Part shown: in pieces, positions 53,895-63,705 of the stretch | How positions within the stretch are numbered: the first letter of the stretch is position 1 | How the letters are laid out: every line of letters begins with the position of its first letter | Assembly (NCBI RefSeq): GCF_030297135.1 | Contig: NZ_AP028066.1 | Coordinates: forward strand, 248,001 to 312,000 | DNA length: 64,000 nucleotides | Direction of reading: 5' to 3' | From: Pseudoalteromonas apostichopi | Lineage (GTDB): Bacteria; Pseudomonadota; Gammaproteobacteria; Enterobacterales; Alteromonadaceae | Position numbers and translations under genes: made by a program | Notes under the pieces: model-generated | Seen by the model: the letters and a program-made list of their open reading frames with translations, nothing else | Database searches by the model: none | What the model was told of the DNA's origin: nothing

Positions 53895-54602
53895 ATGCAA
53901 GGCAACCTATCAATCCGTTCATACAGTACTAAGCCTGTTAGTCATAGCCATGACTATCATCAACTTGTACTGCCCTTAAAAGGAGTGATAGCTATTAGTG
54001 TGGGTGATTTTCAAGGTAAAGTCGCCCCGGGTGAATGCGTGGTTGTCAAAGCCACGCAAGTGCATCTTTTTACCGCCATGCCAGAGGCTCGATTTGTTGT
54101 GGCCGATATGCCAAAGCTACCGGATAACCTTGCCACCGCTGAGCGCTGCGTATTTGCCATTAATCAATCACTTTGGGCATTTTTACAATTTGTGTCAAAA
54201 CAGTTAGAGCAAGCCGTTAATAATGAATTAGAACATGCCATGTTTAATACCTTTAATTTACTGTTAGCTGAGCAAGTTATGCTACCAAAGCTCGACAGCC
54301 GAATTAGCGATGCACTGCTTTATATTGACAGTCACTTAAGCACTCCTCTTCACATCAAACACCTTGCCTGCATTGCCTGTTTAAGCCCAACACAATTTAA
54401 GCTGCTGTTTAAGCAACAAACAGGATTGACTGCCATGAACTATGTAACTAAACAGCGAATGGAAAAAGCCCAAGCCTTGCTAAGCCATACCGACTACCCG
54501 TTACAGCGTATTGGTGAGTTAGTTGGTTACAATGAGCTTTCATCTTTTAGCCGCAGTTTTTCAAAGTACTTTGGTATATCACCAAGCAAATTCAAAAAGT
54601 AA
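53895..54602 (+). CDS. AraC-family regulator
   Basis: 235-residue AraC regulator with a short cupin N-terminus (HSHDYHQLVLPLKGVIAISVG) and the two C-terminal helix-turn-helix motifs (IKHLACIACLSPTQFKLLFKQQTG and RIGELVGYNELSSFSRSFSKYFG). The ribosome binding site is weak. A DMT transporter gene follows 98 bases downstream on the same strand and is its most likely target. Confidence 0.9.
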   Translation: MQGNLSIRSYSTKPVSHSHDYHQLVLPLKGVIAISVGDFQGKVAPGECVVVKATQVHLFTAMPEARFVVADMPKLPDNLATAERCVFAINQSLWAFLQFVSKQLEQAVNNELEHAMFNTFNLLLAEQVMLPKLDSRISDALLYIDSHLSTPLHIKHLACIACLSPTQFKLLFKQQTGLTAMNYVTKQRMEKAQALLSHTDYPLQRIGELVGYNELSSFSRSFSKYFGISPSKFKK

Positions 54603-54700
54603 CTTTGGTTTTTAACGCTAACAAAACCGTCCTTTTTGTCAAAATTTTTGCGCCGATATTTATTATGCTTTTTATACCTTAAATTCAAAGCGAATCATCG

Positions 54701-55621
54701 ATGAACCACGCTATCGCTACAATTGCCGTGTTAGTTGCCAGTGTGTTTTGGGGCACAACAGGCACTGCCGCAAGTTTTGCGCCAGACATTAGCCCTTTTG
54801 CAATTGGTGCTTTTGCAATGGGGTTTGGCGGCGTACTACTTTGCCTAACCGCAATAAAACAACTGATAGATGATGCTAATAAACTGACTCAACATTACCG
54901 CCTAATCCTATTAGGTTCAGCTTGTGTGGCTATTTATCCGCTGGCATTTTATACCTCAATGAATAGTGCCGGTGTGGCAATAGGCACCGTTGTCTCGATT
55001 GCCAGCGCACCTTTATTTACCGTCTTATTGGAATACTTAATTGAGAAAAAGCCCGTTGCAACTCGCTGGCTAGTCAGCTTTTGCTTTGGTGCAGTAGGCA
55101 TTTGCTTAATCACGTTAGGTAAAGAGTCAAACTCTGCTGCAGAGGGGTTGTTTAGCCAAAACATCGGGATTTTACTTGGCTTAATTGCAGGGCTTACCTA
55201 TGCCGGTTATTCATGGGTTGCCAAGCGTTTAATTAGCAACGGCGTTCATTCAAGAGCGACCATGGCTAGCCTATTTGGTGGCGCAGCCTGTGTACTCCTG
55301 CCATCATTATTAATTACAGGGGATACGCTGTTTGCCACAATTACCAATATCAGCGTGGCGCTATACATGGCCATAGTGCCGATGTTTTTAGGTTATTGGC
55401 TATTTAGTATTGGCTTAAAAACCATCGCTGCCAGCCAAGCCGTACTCATTACTTTGCTTGAGCCTATCATCGCCACCATACTTGCTATTGTGATCTTACA
55501 TGAACAATTTCAGCAAATTGGCTGGCTTGGGATTGGCTTAGTGAGCATTAGTTTGGTAATTCAAACGGTCAATATTAAGCAGTTCGTGGTACACTGCAAA
55601 AAACGCATTTTGACGATTTAA
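54701..55621 (+). CDS. EamA/DMT-family transporter
   Basis: 306-residue inner-membrane protein with about ten hydrophobic segments in two EamA repeats (ASVFWGTTGTAASF in the first, YAGYSWVAKRLISNGV in the second). These carriers export amino acids or other metabolites. The Rrf2 regulator gene begins one base after its stop, so the two are co-transcribed. Confidence 0.9.
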   Translation: MNHAIATIAVLVASVFWGTTGTAASFAPDISPFAIGAFAMGFGGVLLCLTAIKQLIDDANKLTQHYRLILLGSACVAIYPLAFYTSMNSAGVAIGTVVSIASAPLFTVLLEYLIEKKPVATRWLVSFCFGAVGICLITLGKESNSAAEGLFSQNIGILLGLIAGLTYAGYSWVAKRLISNGVHSRATMASLFGGAACVLLPSLLITGDTLFATITNISVALYMAIVPMFLGYWLFSIGLKTIAASQAVLITLLEPIIATILAIVILHEQFQQIGWLGIGLVSISLVIQTVNIKQFVVHCKKRILTI

Positions 55622-55622
55622 C

Positions 55623-56033
55623 ATGAGAAAAGACAGCCGACTATCGCGGGTTTTACATGTGCTGATCCATTTAGACAGTTACAGCCAACCTGTCACATCA
55701 GAGACATTAGCAAACATGTTAATGACCAATCCTGTGGTCGTGCGCCGTACTATGGCATTACTACGTCAAGCAGGTTATGTATCAGCTATTAAAGGTCACA
55801 ATGGAGGCTGGCTACTTGCAACTCCCTTAACTGAGATCACCTTATTTGATATTCACCAAGCGCTTGGCGAAAAGAACCTATTTGTTATAGGTCTAACCGA
55901 TGAGCACAGCAATTGCCCTATCGAACATGCAGTAAATAGCGCCATACAAAACGCGATGGATGACGCAGAATCGCTATTATTAAAACGATTTGCTGAAGTT
56001 TCTCTTGCAGAGCTTGCCAGTCAATTTCAATAA
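55623..56033 (+). CDS. Rrf2-family regulator
   Basis: 136-residue Rrf2 regulator. The winged helix (VTSETLANMLMTNPVVVRRTMALLRQAGYVSAIKGHNGGW) is clear. Of the three Cys used by IscR/NsrR to bind an iron-sulfur cluster, only one Cys (SNCPIEHAV) is present. It therefore belongs to the cluster-free, YwnA-like group and may sense by thiol or small molecule. It ends seven bases inside the converging gene for the GGDEF-EAL protein. Confidence 0.88.
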   Translation: MRKDSRLSRVLHVLIHLDSYSQPVTSETLANMLMTNPVVVRRTMALLRQAGYVSAIKGHNGGWLLATPLTEITLFDIHQALGEKNLFVIGLTDEHSNCPIEHAVNSAIQNAMDDAESLLLKRFAEVSLAELASQFQ

Positions 56034-59000
56034 TCCTGCTTTAGAGTATTTGGCGATTTCACAAACTCGTACAACTCAGTTATTGGCAACGGTTTACTGA
56101 AGTAATAACCTTGTACTTGTGAACACTCAAGCTGTTTAAGTATTTTCAGCTGTTGCTCTGTCTCGACTCCTTCTGCAATTGACTCCATACTTAATGCGCT
56201 GGCTAAATCAATCATAGCTTTAACGATTGCAGTGTCTGCATCGCTGGGGGTTTCTAAATCATCAATAAACGATTTGTCGATTTTTAGCTTATCAAGGGAA
56301 AAATCTTTTAAATAATTCATCGACGAATAGCCCGTACCAAAATCATCAATCGACATTTTAAAACCTGCCTCACGCAATTTTGTTATAGTGTTTAATGCAA
56401 ATTTGGGGTTCCCTACTGCTATTGTTTCAGTTAACTCAAGCTCAATACATTCAGGCTCAATGGAGTAAGTTTGTAATACCGATATTAAATCACCGAGTAA
56501 GTGTTTATTAACAAACTTAGTTGCAGACAAGTTTATTGCAAAAGTGAGACGCGGCATGCTGTCATCTCGCCATTGACGAATTGTTTTAACGGTATGTTCG
56601 AATACCCAGTCATCAATTTCACTAATGCGGCCACAGCTTTCAGCAATGGGTATAAACTCAGCAGGAGATACATTACCTAGTGTTGCTGAGTGCCAGCGTA
56701 GTAATACTTCAACAGCCACCGCATGGCCAGATGCAATATCAATTTGCGGTTGAAATACCAAATAAAACTCATTATTTTCAAGAGCGAAATTAAGTGCATT
56801 AATGATTTGTAATTGTCTGAGCCCAGATTTATTCATTTCTTCGGCGTAAAATAAGGCATTATTACGACCTAGTCGCTTAACCTCAAACATCGCTGACTCA
56901 GCCATCTGTAATAGAGGCTCAAAATTTTGCCCATCAATTGGATACAAGGCAACACCAACAGAAGCTGTAACAACAATTAAATCATCATTAATCGTAAGAG
57001 GTTCACTGATCACCTTTAATAAGTGGTGACAGCTCTTATTTATTGCACCTGTTGAAGTATAAGGTGTGATAAATGCAAAGCGGTCTCCTTGCAAGCGAGC
57101 AACTATAATATGCTCACCCATAAAATTACAAATTCGTGCACTCAAGTTCTGCAGCACAAGGTTACAGTTAGCCATTCCTAGTGCTTTATTTAGAATTTTA
57201 AAATTATCTAAACCAACTAAAATAAAAGCTGCTTTTACATCTTCTTGAAGTTTAATTGTTTGTTCAAATTCAATCTGCAGCTTGTTTTGGTTTGCAAGCC
57301 CTGTTAGCTGATCATAATAAGACAATTGATGTATAAGCGTTTCACTTTCGACTTCTTTCGTTACATCATGCTGAAATGAAATGTAGTTTGTTACCGAACC
57401 TTGCTTATCCATCAATGGGTAGATGGTGGTTTGCTCAACAATCACTTTGCCATGCTTAGTCTTATTAACCAATGCACCAACCCACGCTTTTCGTTTTTTT
57501 AAATGCTCCCACATATTTTCGTAAACACTGGAATCAGTTTGCCCTGCACTGATTTTATCGGGCCTTTGGCCTATTAGTTCATCATAGTCGTACTGGCACA
57601 TCTCTAAGTAAGCGCGGTTCATGTACTCAATTTTTGCATCTGTATCTGTAAACATAATTGGGTGTGGATTTTGCTCAACCGCTTGAGACAATATATGCAT
57701 GCGTTTATTTAGATTAATTTTATGAAACCACTGCCATACAGACTCGGCCCATACAGTCAGCATTCGCCTATCATGCTCGCTAAAAACCTTCGTTTGGTGC
57801 TGAAGAATTATCGCCATATGGCATTGACTATGGCGCATCACCGGCACCACCAATAATGAGCTTGAGTCGCTTGGTAAGCCATACTCTTTAGCATGTTTAT
57901 AGTTAACAATAACAGCTTCACCTGCCGCTATTTTAGCTTGTAATTTCTCAGTGCATACATCAAAGATAGTGCCTGGCTCTGCTCGATAGGAATGTTGCTT
58001 TTGTTCGTTACAAAGAAACAAAGCTGCGCCATCGCAATTAGTGATTTCAAGCGATTGATTTACCGCAAAATTCAATAAAATATCTTGATCGTCTTGAAAC
58101 GAAATTTCGGTAAGCCGTAACAATCCTCGATTAAATTTACTTTGCTGTGCAAGTGCTGCCATACGACCTACTTTATCTGATACATCGCGAGCATTAATCA
58201 GATATGTTGGCCCATCACTTTCATGATCGAACAAAGTTATCGAAAACTCAAAATGAATACATCTGCCATTTATGGTGATCGGTAAGGTATTTACCAAACA
58301 CACACCGGACTTTTTAGTCTCCATAAGCATACGCATAAAGTCATCTGCATCTGATTGCTCAAACATACTGCTAATATTTTGACCGACCATACCTTTAGTA
58401 AATATATGACCATCTGAGTTATCGCTGAAGACTTCACGGAACGTACCGTCTCTTTCAAGTTCAAAAACAGAATCAGGCAGTGCCGTGAGTGTTGCTTTTA
58501 ACTGTTTAGAAAAGTTATCTAGAGCTGTATAAGGCTTTGTTACAGTCTCAACAAAGAGGACCTTATACAATAAAAAATAAGTTAGCCCTTTATAAACATG
58601 ACCAAAAATATTAAAGGTGTTGGTAGTGTGCGACGCATCATTTAAAACCAAAAAACATACCTCACTTAAAATAGCTAATAAACAAACGATTGTTTTACCA
58701 GCAATATTTAAGTTTTTTCTAGGCTCGCGAAGCTGTATTGCAAACATTACAGCGGCTGCACCATAAAGCGCAAAAACAAGCAAATCAATTAAAAACTTAA
58801 TATGGCTACCACCCACTCCTTCAATATATATTTCTGGCAGTAGCTCTGGAAAATAAAAAAGTGAGCTCGCAATGAATAAACTAAATAGCAGCAAAGAGGT
58901 AAGTAAAGCACGCGCATTTAACGGCTTATATTTGACCCAAATACCTGCTGCAATAATTAAAAATGCAGCTCCATTAAAGAGCCGTGCAACTAACCAAAGG

Positions 59001-59344
59001 CTAATAACTAGATTCATATCAGCATCGCCTTCATGCATGCTGTCAAATGCTAAAAAGTGCAATGAGTCGAAAATAGCTACGCAAAGCATGGTGCAAGAAA
59101 GCAGTAACAGTTTGTAGTTATTAGTGAAATGCCAAGTATTCCAGCCAATAGCAAAAATTAAAAACGAGATCACAACTGAGAACAATTCGACACAGGTATG
59201 CATCGCTATATAAAAAGGAATAGCAGCAATAAGACCTAATTGCTCCAATAGCAAGACAATGGCGAGCAGCAATACACCTACCGCAATAAAAGGTACTGTA
59301 TGTAAAAGCTCTCTTTGATGTGATGGATGAACGACGTATTTCAC
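56027..59344 (-). CDS. MASE3-PAS-GAF-PAS-GGDEF-EAL signalling protein
   Basis: 1105-residue membrane protein of cyclic-di-GMP signalling. The N-terminal MASE3 sensor has about seven membrane segments (1-260), followed by PAS, GAF and PAS domains (about 280-665), GGDEF and EAL. The GGDEF motif reads QGDRF (752-756), so cyclase activity is unlikely. The EAL domain keeps Glu879 in EVLLRW, ELELTET, DDFGTGYSS (Asp1000, Asp1001), KLKIDKSF and EGVET, and should be an active phosphodiesterase. It starts at GTG with a weak ribosome binding site. It may lower c-di-GMP and favour motility. Confidence 0.9.
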   Translation of the reverse strand: MKYVVHPSHQRELLHTVPFIAVGVLLLAIVLLLEQLGLIAAIPFYIAMHTCVELFSVVISFLIFAIGWNTWHFTNNYKLLLLSCTMLCVAIFDSLHFLAFDSMHEGDADMNLVISLWLVARLFNGAAFLIIAAGIWVKYKPLNARALLTSLLLFSLFIASSLFYFPELLPEIYIEGVGGSHIKFLIDLLVFALYGAAAVMFAIQLREPRKNLNIAGKTIVCLLAILSEVCFLVLNDASHTTNTFNIFGHVYKGLTYFLLYKVLFVETVTKPYTALDNFSKQLKATLTALPDSVFELERDGTFREVFSDNSDGHIFTKGMVGQNISSMFEQSDADDFMRMLMETKKSGVCLVNTLPITINGRCIHFEFSITLFDHESDGPTYLINARDVSDKVGRMAALAQQSKFNRGLLRLTEISFQDDQDILLNFAVNQSLEITNCDGAALFLCNEQKQHSYRAEPGTIFDVCTEKLQAKIAAGEAVIVNYKHAKEYGLPSDSSSLLVVPVMRHSQCHMAIILQHQTKVFSEHDRRMLTVWAESVWQWFHKINLNKRMHILSQAVEQNPHPIMFTDTDAKIEYMNRAYLEMCQYDYDELIGQRPDKISAGQTDSSVYENMWEHLKKRKAWVGALVNKTKHGKVIVEQTTIYPLMDKQGSVTNYISFQHDVTKEVESETLIHQLSYYDQLTGLANQNKLQIEFEQTIKLQEDVKAAFILVGLDNFKILNKALGMANCNLVLQNLSARICNFMGEHIIVARLQGDRFAFITPYTSTGAINKSCHHLLKVISEPLTINDDLIVVTASVGVALYPIDGQNFEPLLQMAESAMFEVKRLGRNNALFYAEEMNKSGLRQLQIINALNFALENNEFYLVFQPQIDIASGHAVAVEVLLRWHSATLGNVSPAEFIPIAESCGRISEIDDWVFEHTVKTIRQWRDDSMPRLTFAINLSATKFVNKHLLGDLISVLQTYSIEPECIELELTETIAVGNPKFALNTITKLREAGFKMSIDDFGTGYSSMNYLKDFSLDKLKIDKSFIDDLETPSDADTAIVKAMIDLASALSMESIAEGVETEQQLKILKQLECSQVQGYYFSKPLPITELYEFVKSPNTLKQDY

Positions 59345-59439
59345 TATAGTTTTTGATTATGTTTTATTAATACCCTAGAAAAAAGGATAGTAAAAATAAC
59401 CAGTAACGACAGAGAATTACTAAAAAAAGATGAAGTAAA

Positions 59440-59462
59440 TGCGCTAAGAGTGACTTAGCGCA
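59440..59462 (-). terminator. Hairpin after trhP
   Basis: The 9-bp perfect stem TGCGCTAAG/CTTAGCGCA with a 5-base loop lies 8 bases after the trhP stop, with T-rich sequence beyond. Confidence 0.65.
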
Positions 59463-59470
59463 CCTTTCAG

Positions 59471-60856
59471 TTAAGCTTTATTGAATGGATTACGGGTGTC
59501 TTGATCTGCATCTAGGTTACGCATCAAAATAGCATGCTCTAAATCGAGGTCTTCAGGCAAAGGAATTTTCACAATATGTCCTGAGCCTTTCGCATCACTA
59601 ATGGCTTCACCTTTTTTATTTTCCATAAAATCTAGCTTGAAGTTGATGTTGCCTTTAGGTGTCATAAGCTCAAGTGAATGACCGGTACAAAATTTATTTT
59701 TCACATCAATTTCAACCAAGCCATTACTAGTGCGCCCTAATACTTCACCAACAAACTGCTGCTTATCTGATACAGAATGACCATACTCATAATTTTGATA
59801 GTCTTGATGCGCATGGCGCTTTAAAAACCCTTCGGTATAACCGCGGTGAGCTAAGTTTTCTAGGGTTTTAAATAAGTTGGCATCAAATGGACGGCCTGCA
59901 ACAGCATCATCAATAGCTTTACGATACACTTGTGCAGTACGAGCAACATAATAGAAAGACTTGGTACGGCCTTCAATTTTTAAACTATGCACGCCCATTT
60001 TAGTAAGCTGATCAACATATTGAACTGCACGTAAATCTTTTGAGTTCATGATGTAAGTGCCATGCTCGTCTTCAAAAGCAGGCATGTACTCACCAGGGCG
60101 GCCCTGCTCTTCAAGCATGAACACTTCGTTACTTGGTGCACCATCACCGAGAGTTGGGATCACCGCTTTAGGGTCGATTTTATGCACCATTTCGCCAGTT
60201 TCATTCTCGGTGCCTGGTTTCACATCGTAATTCCAGCGACATGCGTTAGTGCAAGTACCTTGGTTTGGATCACGCTTATTGATATAACCTGATAGCAAAC
60301 AACGACCTGAATACGCCATGCAAAGTGCACCGTGAACAAATACTTCAAGCTCTGTATTTGGGCATAATTCGCGAATTTCAGCGATTTCCTCTAGCGATAA
60401 CTCACGCGATAAAATAACTCGCTCGATACCTTGCTGAGCCCAAAAGTTCACCGTGGCATAGTTAACCGCATTGGCCTGCACCGATAAGTGAATCGGCATA
60501 TCTGGCCACTTTTCACGAACTAGCATGATTAGCCCAGGGTCAGACATGATCAGCGCATCAGGCTGCATAGCAATGACTGGCTCAATATCTCGTAAGTACG
60601 ATTTTACTTTGGCATTGTGAGGAGCAATATTCGACACCACATACAATTTTTTATTTTGCGCGTGCGCTTCGTTGATACCAATCTGCAGGTTATCTAGGTC
60701 AAACTCATTGTTACGAACACGAAGGCTATAACGAGGTTGGCCAGCGTAAACAGCATCTGCACCATAAGCAAAGGCATAACGCATATTCTTTAAACTACCC
60801 GCAGGTGATAACAACTCAGGCGTAAAAGGACGAGGGGTCAAAATAGGTGACGACAT
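59471..60856 (-). CDS. trhP: TrhP (YegQ), U32 peptidase-family tRNA hydroxylation protein
   Basis: 461-residue member of the U32 family. The signature EVFVHGALCMAYSGRCLLS and the further Cys motif TCTNACRWNY are present; these cysteines bind an iron-sulfur cluster. TrhP makes 5-hydroxyuridine at position 34 of tRNA, using prephenate, ahead of cmo5U or mcmo5U formation. I start it at the ATG at 60856, with GGAG seven bases upstream, rather than five codons earlier. An FNR-like site lies 94 bases upstream. Confidence 0.92.
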   Translation of the reverse strand: MSSPILTPRPFTPELLSPAGSLKNMRYAFAYGADAVYAGQPRYSLRVRNNEFDLDNLQIGINEAHAQNKKLYVVSNIAPHNAKVKSYLRDIEPVIAMQPDALIMSDPGLIMLVREKWPDMPIHLSVQANAVNYATVNFWAQQGIERVILSRELSLEEIAEIRELCPNTELEVFVHGALCMAYSGRCLLSGYINKRDPNQGTCTNACRWNYDVKPGTENETGEMVHKIDPKAVIPTLGDGAPSNEVFMLEEQGRPGEYMPAFEDEHGTYIMNSKDLRAVQYVDQLTKMGVHSLKIEGRTKSFYYVARTAQVYRKAIDDAVAGRPFDANLFKTLENLAHRGYTEGFLKRHAHQDYQNYEYGHSVSDKQQFVGEVLGRTSNGLVEIDVKNKFCTGHSLELMTPKGNINFKLDFMENKKGEAISDAKGSGHIVKIPLPEDLDLEHAILMRNLDADQDTRNPFNKA

Positions 60857-60949
60857 GAAAGCTCCACACATCGAACCGAGTACAAGTCGGTTGCATGAAT
60901 TAATACAAGAATGAAGCGCGGCAGTATAATAATCTGCCCAGTAATTTTA

Positions 60950-60963
60950 TTGATCTAGATCAT
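60950..60963. promoter_or_regulatory. FNR-like binding site upstream of trhP
   Basis: TTGATCTAGATCAT differs from TTGAT-N4-ATCAA at one position and shares the same central CTAG as the site at 10846. Confidence 0.5.
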
Positions 60964-61005
60964 GATTACTTCAAGAGCTTATTGATGAGTAGGAGATAAA
61001 CGAAA

Positions 61006-61024
61006 AAAGCGCCATAAGCGCTTT
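61006..61024 (-). terminator. Terminator of the subtilase operon
   Basis: AAAGCGC/GCGCTTT with a 5-base loop, followed on the minus strand by six T residues. Confidence 0.75.
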
Positions 61025-61051
61025 GTTCATAACAACAATATAGGGGAAAAG

Positions 61052-62596
61052 TTAATGGGCTGAACCATCCCCGCCACGTAATACGTTACTAGGTGCTTTA
61101 CATCCATTTTCAGCTATATAGTCAACAGCCGCTTTGGCTTGCACTATGCCCCAGCCATAAACATGATCATAACCCATATCACCCTGATCATCGGCAGATG
61201 CCCTCAATGCTAAACGAATGCCATTTGCAGAACACTCAGGATAATTACTCCATACCAATGCAGCTACACCGGAAACATGGGGAGTTGCCATCGACGTACC
61301 TGATTTAAAGTCATGATCTGAAAATTCAGCTACGGTAATTGTGGTTTCATTACCGAGGTTTTCCATTAAACTAAGGCCCTCATTTCTTGTCACAGAGCCA
61401 GCAATCATAGTAGTAGGGTTAATATTACCAATAAGCTGGCTTTGGTTGTTATTACGAATAATAACTCCCACACCGCCATCCGCTTCACACTGTTCTACTT
61501 TTTTATAGAACGGAATTTCCCCTCGTTCGATTAGACAAATTTTTCCTGTTACATCTCCACAGCTCTGGGTACCTAAACCACAATCAACGAGCTCCCCTGT
61601 AACAGTACCAAAACGCGAGCCATCCATACCATAATATTGGAAATTAACATTATCTTGCGTGACATTAAATTTTGAAAAGCGCGCGCGGTCAACAGGCACA
61701 GTTGAGAAAACATTAACGCCTGGCGCTGCTATTTCAATTTGACTGCTTCGCTGTGAAAAGCTTGCATGACTTTTAGTGCTATCAACCGCTGCAACTGAAA
61801 TCACACTGTCATAAGATGCAGGGTAGCTATGTGAAGCTTCACCAGAATTTCCTGCTGCCGCAACCATTAATATATTCGCACGAGCAACTTTATCTAACGC
61901 TTTTTCTTCAATAGGGCTTGAGTACATCCCACCAAGGCTCATAGAAATAACCGTTGAACCGGCTTGCTGACATTCATCAATCGCACCTGCTAAATCAGAA
62001 GCGTAAGCCCAGCTACCATTACCAGCAAAGACACGCACAATGTGCATATCTAAAGAATGATCATCGACAATTCCTGTCGTACCAAACTCATTGTCGATTG
62101 CGACAATAGTGCCTGCAACATGAGTTCCATGACCAAATGGATCTTGATACCACACACCAGCACCGCCATCGTCTGAGCCAGTAATGCCTGCACTCGGCAA
62201 ATCAGGGTGCTCTAAGGCATAACCGCTATCGATTACACACACTTTTTGTCCGCCTTGATATTGAACTTGATCAGCTTGAACCATAGCTAAACCATACGGA
62301 ATATATTGCGAGGCGCCTTCAGACATTAACTCTCTTGGTACATCCGGATAAAAAGTCTTTACGTTTGTAAGCCCTGTAACATTGGCTAACTGAGTTTTAT
62401 CAATTGAAATTGCAAAACTTTCTAGTGATCTAAGTTCTTTTTCTATTTTAATGTTATTTGATATCAACTCAGATTTAAGCGCTGAGGCTTTGTTACTATT
62501 CGCCTCTAGAACAATTCGCATTGATTGCTCTGCTAAAGAAGGAAAGCTAAAAGTAAGAGCAGTGCTTGCTGCTAAAACTGTTTTTTTATTTATCAT
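61052..62596 (-). CDS. Secreted S8 subtilisin-like protease with PA domain
   Basis: 514-residue secreted serine protease. Signal peptide ending near SLAEQ, an inhibitor-like propeptide (about 25-100), then the S8 catalytic domain: Asp in VCVIDSGYALEHPDL, His in GHGTHVAGTI, and Ser in GTSMATPHVSG. A protease-associated (PA) insert with LIERGEIPFYKKVEQCEADG lies between the His and Ser segments. It would degrade extracellular protein. The ATG at 62596 has GAAGGA eight bases before it. It is 15 bases downstream of a lipoprotein gene. Confidence 0.92.
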   Translation of the reverse strand: MINKKTVLAASTALTFSFPSLAEQSMRIVLEANSNKASALKSELISNNIKIEKELRSLESFAISIDKTQLANVTGLTNVKTFYPDVPRELMSEGASQYIPYGLAMVQADQVQYQGGQKVCVIDSGYALEHPDLPSAGITGSDDGGAGVWYQDPFGHGTHVAGTIVAIDNEFGTTGIVDDHSLDMHIVRVFAGNGSWAYASDLAGAIDECQQAGSTVISMSLGGMYSSPIEEKALDKVARANILMVAAAGNSGEASHSYPASYDSVISVAAVDSTKSHASFSQRSSQIEIAAPGVNVFSTVPVDRARFSKFNVTQDNVNFQYYGMDGSRFGTVTGELVDCGLGTQSCGDVTGKICLIERGEIPFYKKVEQCEADGGVGVIIRNNNQSQLIGNINPTTMIAGSVTRNEGLSLMENLGNETTITVAEFSDHDFKSGTSMATPHVSGVAALVWSNYPECSANGIRLALRASADDQGDMGYDHVYGWGIVQAKAAVDYIAENGCKAPSNVLRGGDGSAH

Positions 62597-62611
62597 CACT
62601 AAAGTCCTTCT

Positions 62612-63193
62612 TTACTCTGCGTTGTCGTCTTTTTTGCTGTTTGGGCAATCTTTCACCTGTACATTGCCACTTATTGTTCCGGCATTGTTATAACCTTGGT
62701 ATGGTCCAGACTCGAGTAACATCACATTCAATAACCCATTTGCACCAAATCCAGATTTAATACCTTCAGAAATATCCATCATGCACGCAAAGCCAACCCC
62801 CTCCCCAGGCAAGCTAGGGTTTGTCGAGTTATAATTAAACTCAACCTGATACATCCCCTCAGTACAAATATCTTGTTTACAGAATAATCGCTCATCGCCA
62901 GATTCAGCCCCATCAGGTGATACCGGATCTTCACTACATAAACCTGCACCATAAACCTTTGCGTTGAATGATACTCCTCCTGATTGCTGCCAATCTAATG
63001 CAGTTATATCTTTGTAATTTACTTTTCCGCTTACATCTCCATCACAACGAGATGCATGTGCTACAAACACAGCTTTTCCTGCCCCACCCTTTGAATTTAG
63101 AGTACCACCAGCATTAACTTGAGCGTCTAACTTGGCACATCCACCCATAATAGCGAACGATGTGATTAACAAACCTAACTGCGTTTTTTTCAT
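62612..63193 (-). CDS. Hypothetical lipoprotein upstream of the subtilase
   Basis: 193-residue putative lipoprotein. Starting at MKKTQLG (63193, with AAGGAA before it), the N-terminus ends in a lipobox (IMGGC, Cys19), so it is probably membrane anchored. The mature part is beta-rich with AGKAVFVAHASRCDGD, GKVNYKD and three further Cys-bearing segments, and ends in charged residues. I do not recognise a family. It is the first gene of an operon with the subtilase and could be its substrate, inhibitor or anchor. Confidence 0.7.
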   Translation of the reverse strand: MKKTQLGLLITSFAIMGGCAKLDAQVNAGGTLNSKGGAGKAVFVAHASRCDGDVSGKVNYKDITALDWQQSGGVSFNAKVYGAGLCSEDPVSPDGAESGDERLFCKQDICTEGMYQVEFNYNSTNPSLPGEGVGFACMMDISEGIKSGFGANGLLNVMLLESGPYQGYNNAGTISGNVQVKDCPNSKKDDNAE

Positions 63194-63705
63194 ATTAATT
63201 CCTTGTTGTTTGCTTTTATAAAAACAGCTAAAACCACTCAAAAATAAAATATATTTATTTTATACAATTAGTTATGAGTGACAAAAATAAGTAATAGAGG
63301 AAGTAAAATGAGAATTCAATACACTAAAAAAGGTAAAAACCACGCAGAGAATAACGATTAAATTAACTGTAAAAAAACGCCTTAATTAACAATCTGTTAA
63401 ATATTTATTTACAAAAGTGAAAAATGTATCAATCTGTACCAAAATGTAATCATGCACTTAAATATTAAAAAACCAAGCACCATCTAGTATTTTGGTATTA
63501 TTAATATTGAACTAAGTATGGACTTATAGAGAAAAGAAAAAAGGTGACCAACCCTATGACCACCCTTTAAGATCAAACTCAATTAACTATCCAGGGTAAT
63601 TGGTTCGAATTTGCTAATGTTAGCAGCACAAAAAGCTACAACATATATTCTTTAATAATTAAATAGTTATATTATATGCTAAATGTGACTTATTAATTAC
63701 AAAAG
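63194..63705. other. Very A/T-rich intergenic stretch of 512 bases
   Basis: It contains the putative promoter of the lipoprotein operon on the minus strand and a 17-codon reading frame (63308-63361, plus strand) behind a good AGAGGAAG site. I see nothing else. Confidence 0.4.
63308..63361 (+). CDS. Possible 17-residue peptide
   Basis: A strong ribosome binding site (AGAGGAAG, six bases before the ATG) precedes a 17-codon frame coding for a basic peptide (MRIQYTKKGKNHAENND). It may be a real small peptide, a leader, or the stub of a degraded gene. Support is only the start context. Confidence 0.2.
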   Translation: MRIQYTKKGKNHAENND

